Both the position numbers and the translations under genes were made by a program. Positions 21,429 to 21,680 of a DNA stretch of 21,680 nt are shown here, piece by piece; position 1 is the stretch's first letter; each line of letters begins with the position of its first letter. The notes beneath the pieces are model-generated. The model was not told where the DNA came from, did not search any database, and saw nothing but the letters and a program-made list of their open reading frames with translations. Source of the DNA: a virus. The stretch is from positions 1 to 21,680 of IMG/VR virus record IMGVR_UViG_3300042402_001052, one strand, 5' to 3'.

Positions 21429-21680
21429 TTTTCGTAAGTCATTATAGATTTACCTAGATTATCGAAAAACTCAATGATGTGCTCCACACCTTTACCATCT
21501 ACATCTTTCATGTTGATGATACTGTCGTATTGTTTCTCGATGTGTTCAATAACAACCTTAGTATGTAGGTCAATGAATACTGGATAGAATGTTGATTTGT
21601 GCTCATCCATCTGATCGATGTCATTTATTGCACTCTTCAACTTAGCGTAGAACAAAATCAATGATGTCTTATCTTCTCCT
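21425..21680 (-). CDS. Unknown protein, C-terminal part (partial, cut by right edge)
   Basis: The frame is open to the right edge of the window, and the first in-frame start candidate (TTG at 21661) is probably internal, so the gene begins outside. The visible part (about 84 residues) is helical and acidic (SAINDIDQMDEHK, then EHIIEFFDNLGKSIMTYEK) with no recognised domain. It overlaps the DnaA-like gene by 4 nt and so belongs to the same leftward operon. Confidence 0.55.
   Translation of the reverse strand, partial: GEDKTSLILFYAKLKSAINDIDQMDEHKSTFYPVFIDLHTKVVIEHIEKQYDSIINMKDVDGKGVEHIIEFFDNLGKSIMTYEK

Noticed and set aside
1-21680. CRISPR array, insertion sequence or integrase
   Set aside because: No regularly spaced direct repeats, transposase or recombinase motif were seen in reading both strands; the only clear larger repeat is inside the tail-fibre gene.

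Overview
This window reads as an internal piece of a tailed bacteriophage (or prophage) genome whose host is very likely a member of the Bacteroidota, probably a flavobacterium. The DNA is AT-rich and genes are packed with 1-nt (TAATG) or 4-nt (ATGA) stop/start overlaps. Most starts follow A-rich leaders instead of Shine-Dalgarno sites. Several spacers carry the Bacteroidota promoter pattern TTG-N(17-23)-TAnnTTTG, and one virion-type protein ends in an Ig-like domain resembling the SprB/PKD-like repeats of flavobacterial adhesins. No terminase, portal, capsid or integrase gene lies inside the window, so lifestyle and genus cannot be read from it.

Plus strand, 1-15278 (late block). It opens with the 3' end of a large gene cut by the left edge, then a small ferritin gene, then a 1459-residue protein that looks like an internal virion/ejection protein. 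After a short spacer with a promoter-like motif come three cysteine-rich proteins, a beta-rich protein, and a 720-residue tail-fibre-like protein built from a duplicated module with a carbohydrate-binding-like domain inserted in the first copy. A small acidic protein and a second receptor-binding-like protein follow. The lysis region (11797-14856) is unusually rich. It holds a lipoprotein with a C-terminal membrane segment (spanin-like), two paralogous single-pass proteins of which one has only 46 residues, two further single-pass coiled-coil proteins, an out-of-frame overlapping secreted protein, a two-segment holin candidate, a GH24 lysozyme and an M15 peptidase. Two small basic phage proteins close the block.

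Minus strand, 21680-15275 (early/replication block, read right to left). It begins with a partial unknown gene at the right edge, then a DnaA-domain-IV-like DNA-binding protein, a replication accessory candidate, DnaB helicase, a small unknown, a MazG-like pyrophosphohydrolase, a DUF1064-type nuclease and SSB. A structured non-coding interval with a tRNA-like element follows. Then come two zinc-binding small proteins, a GT-A glycosyltransferase, a small conserved phage protein and an XRE-like protein. The two blocks converge tail to tail at 15275-15278, where the stop codons overlap.

The most notable content is: (i) a ferritin with recognisable ferroxidase residues inside a virion-protein operon; (ii) the crowded lysis cassette with two kinds of spanin-like architecture; (iii) the non-coding hub at about 16640-17545, with two plus-strand promoter/hairpin/terminator cassettes that look like small RNA genes, a tRNA-like element lacking a normal anticodon arm, a 16-bp inverted repeat and a GC-rich structured stretch; and (iv) the modular duplication in the tail fibre. 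Functions given from homology are my recognition of family patterns by eye, with no database search.
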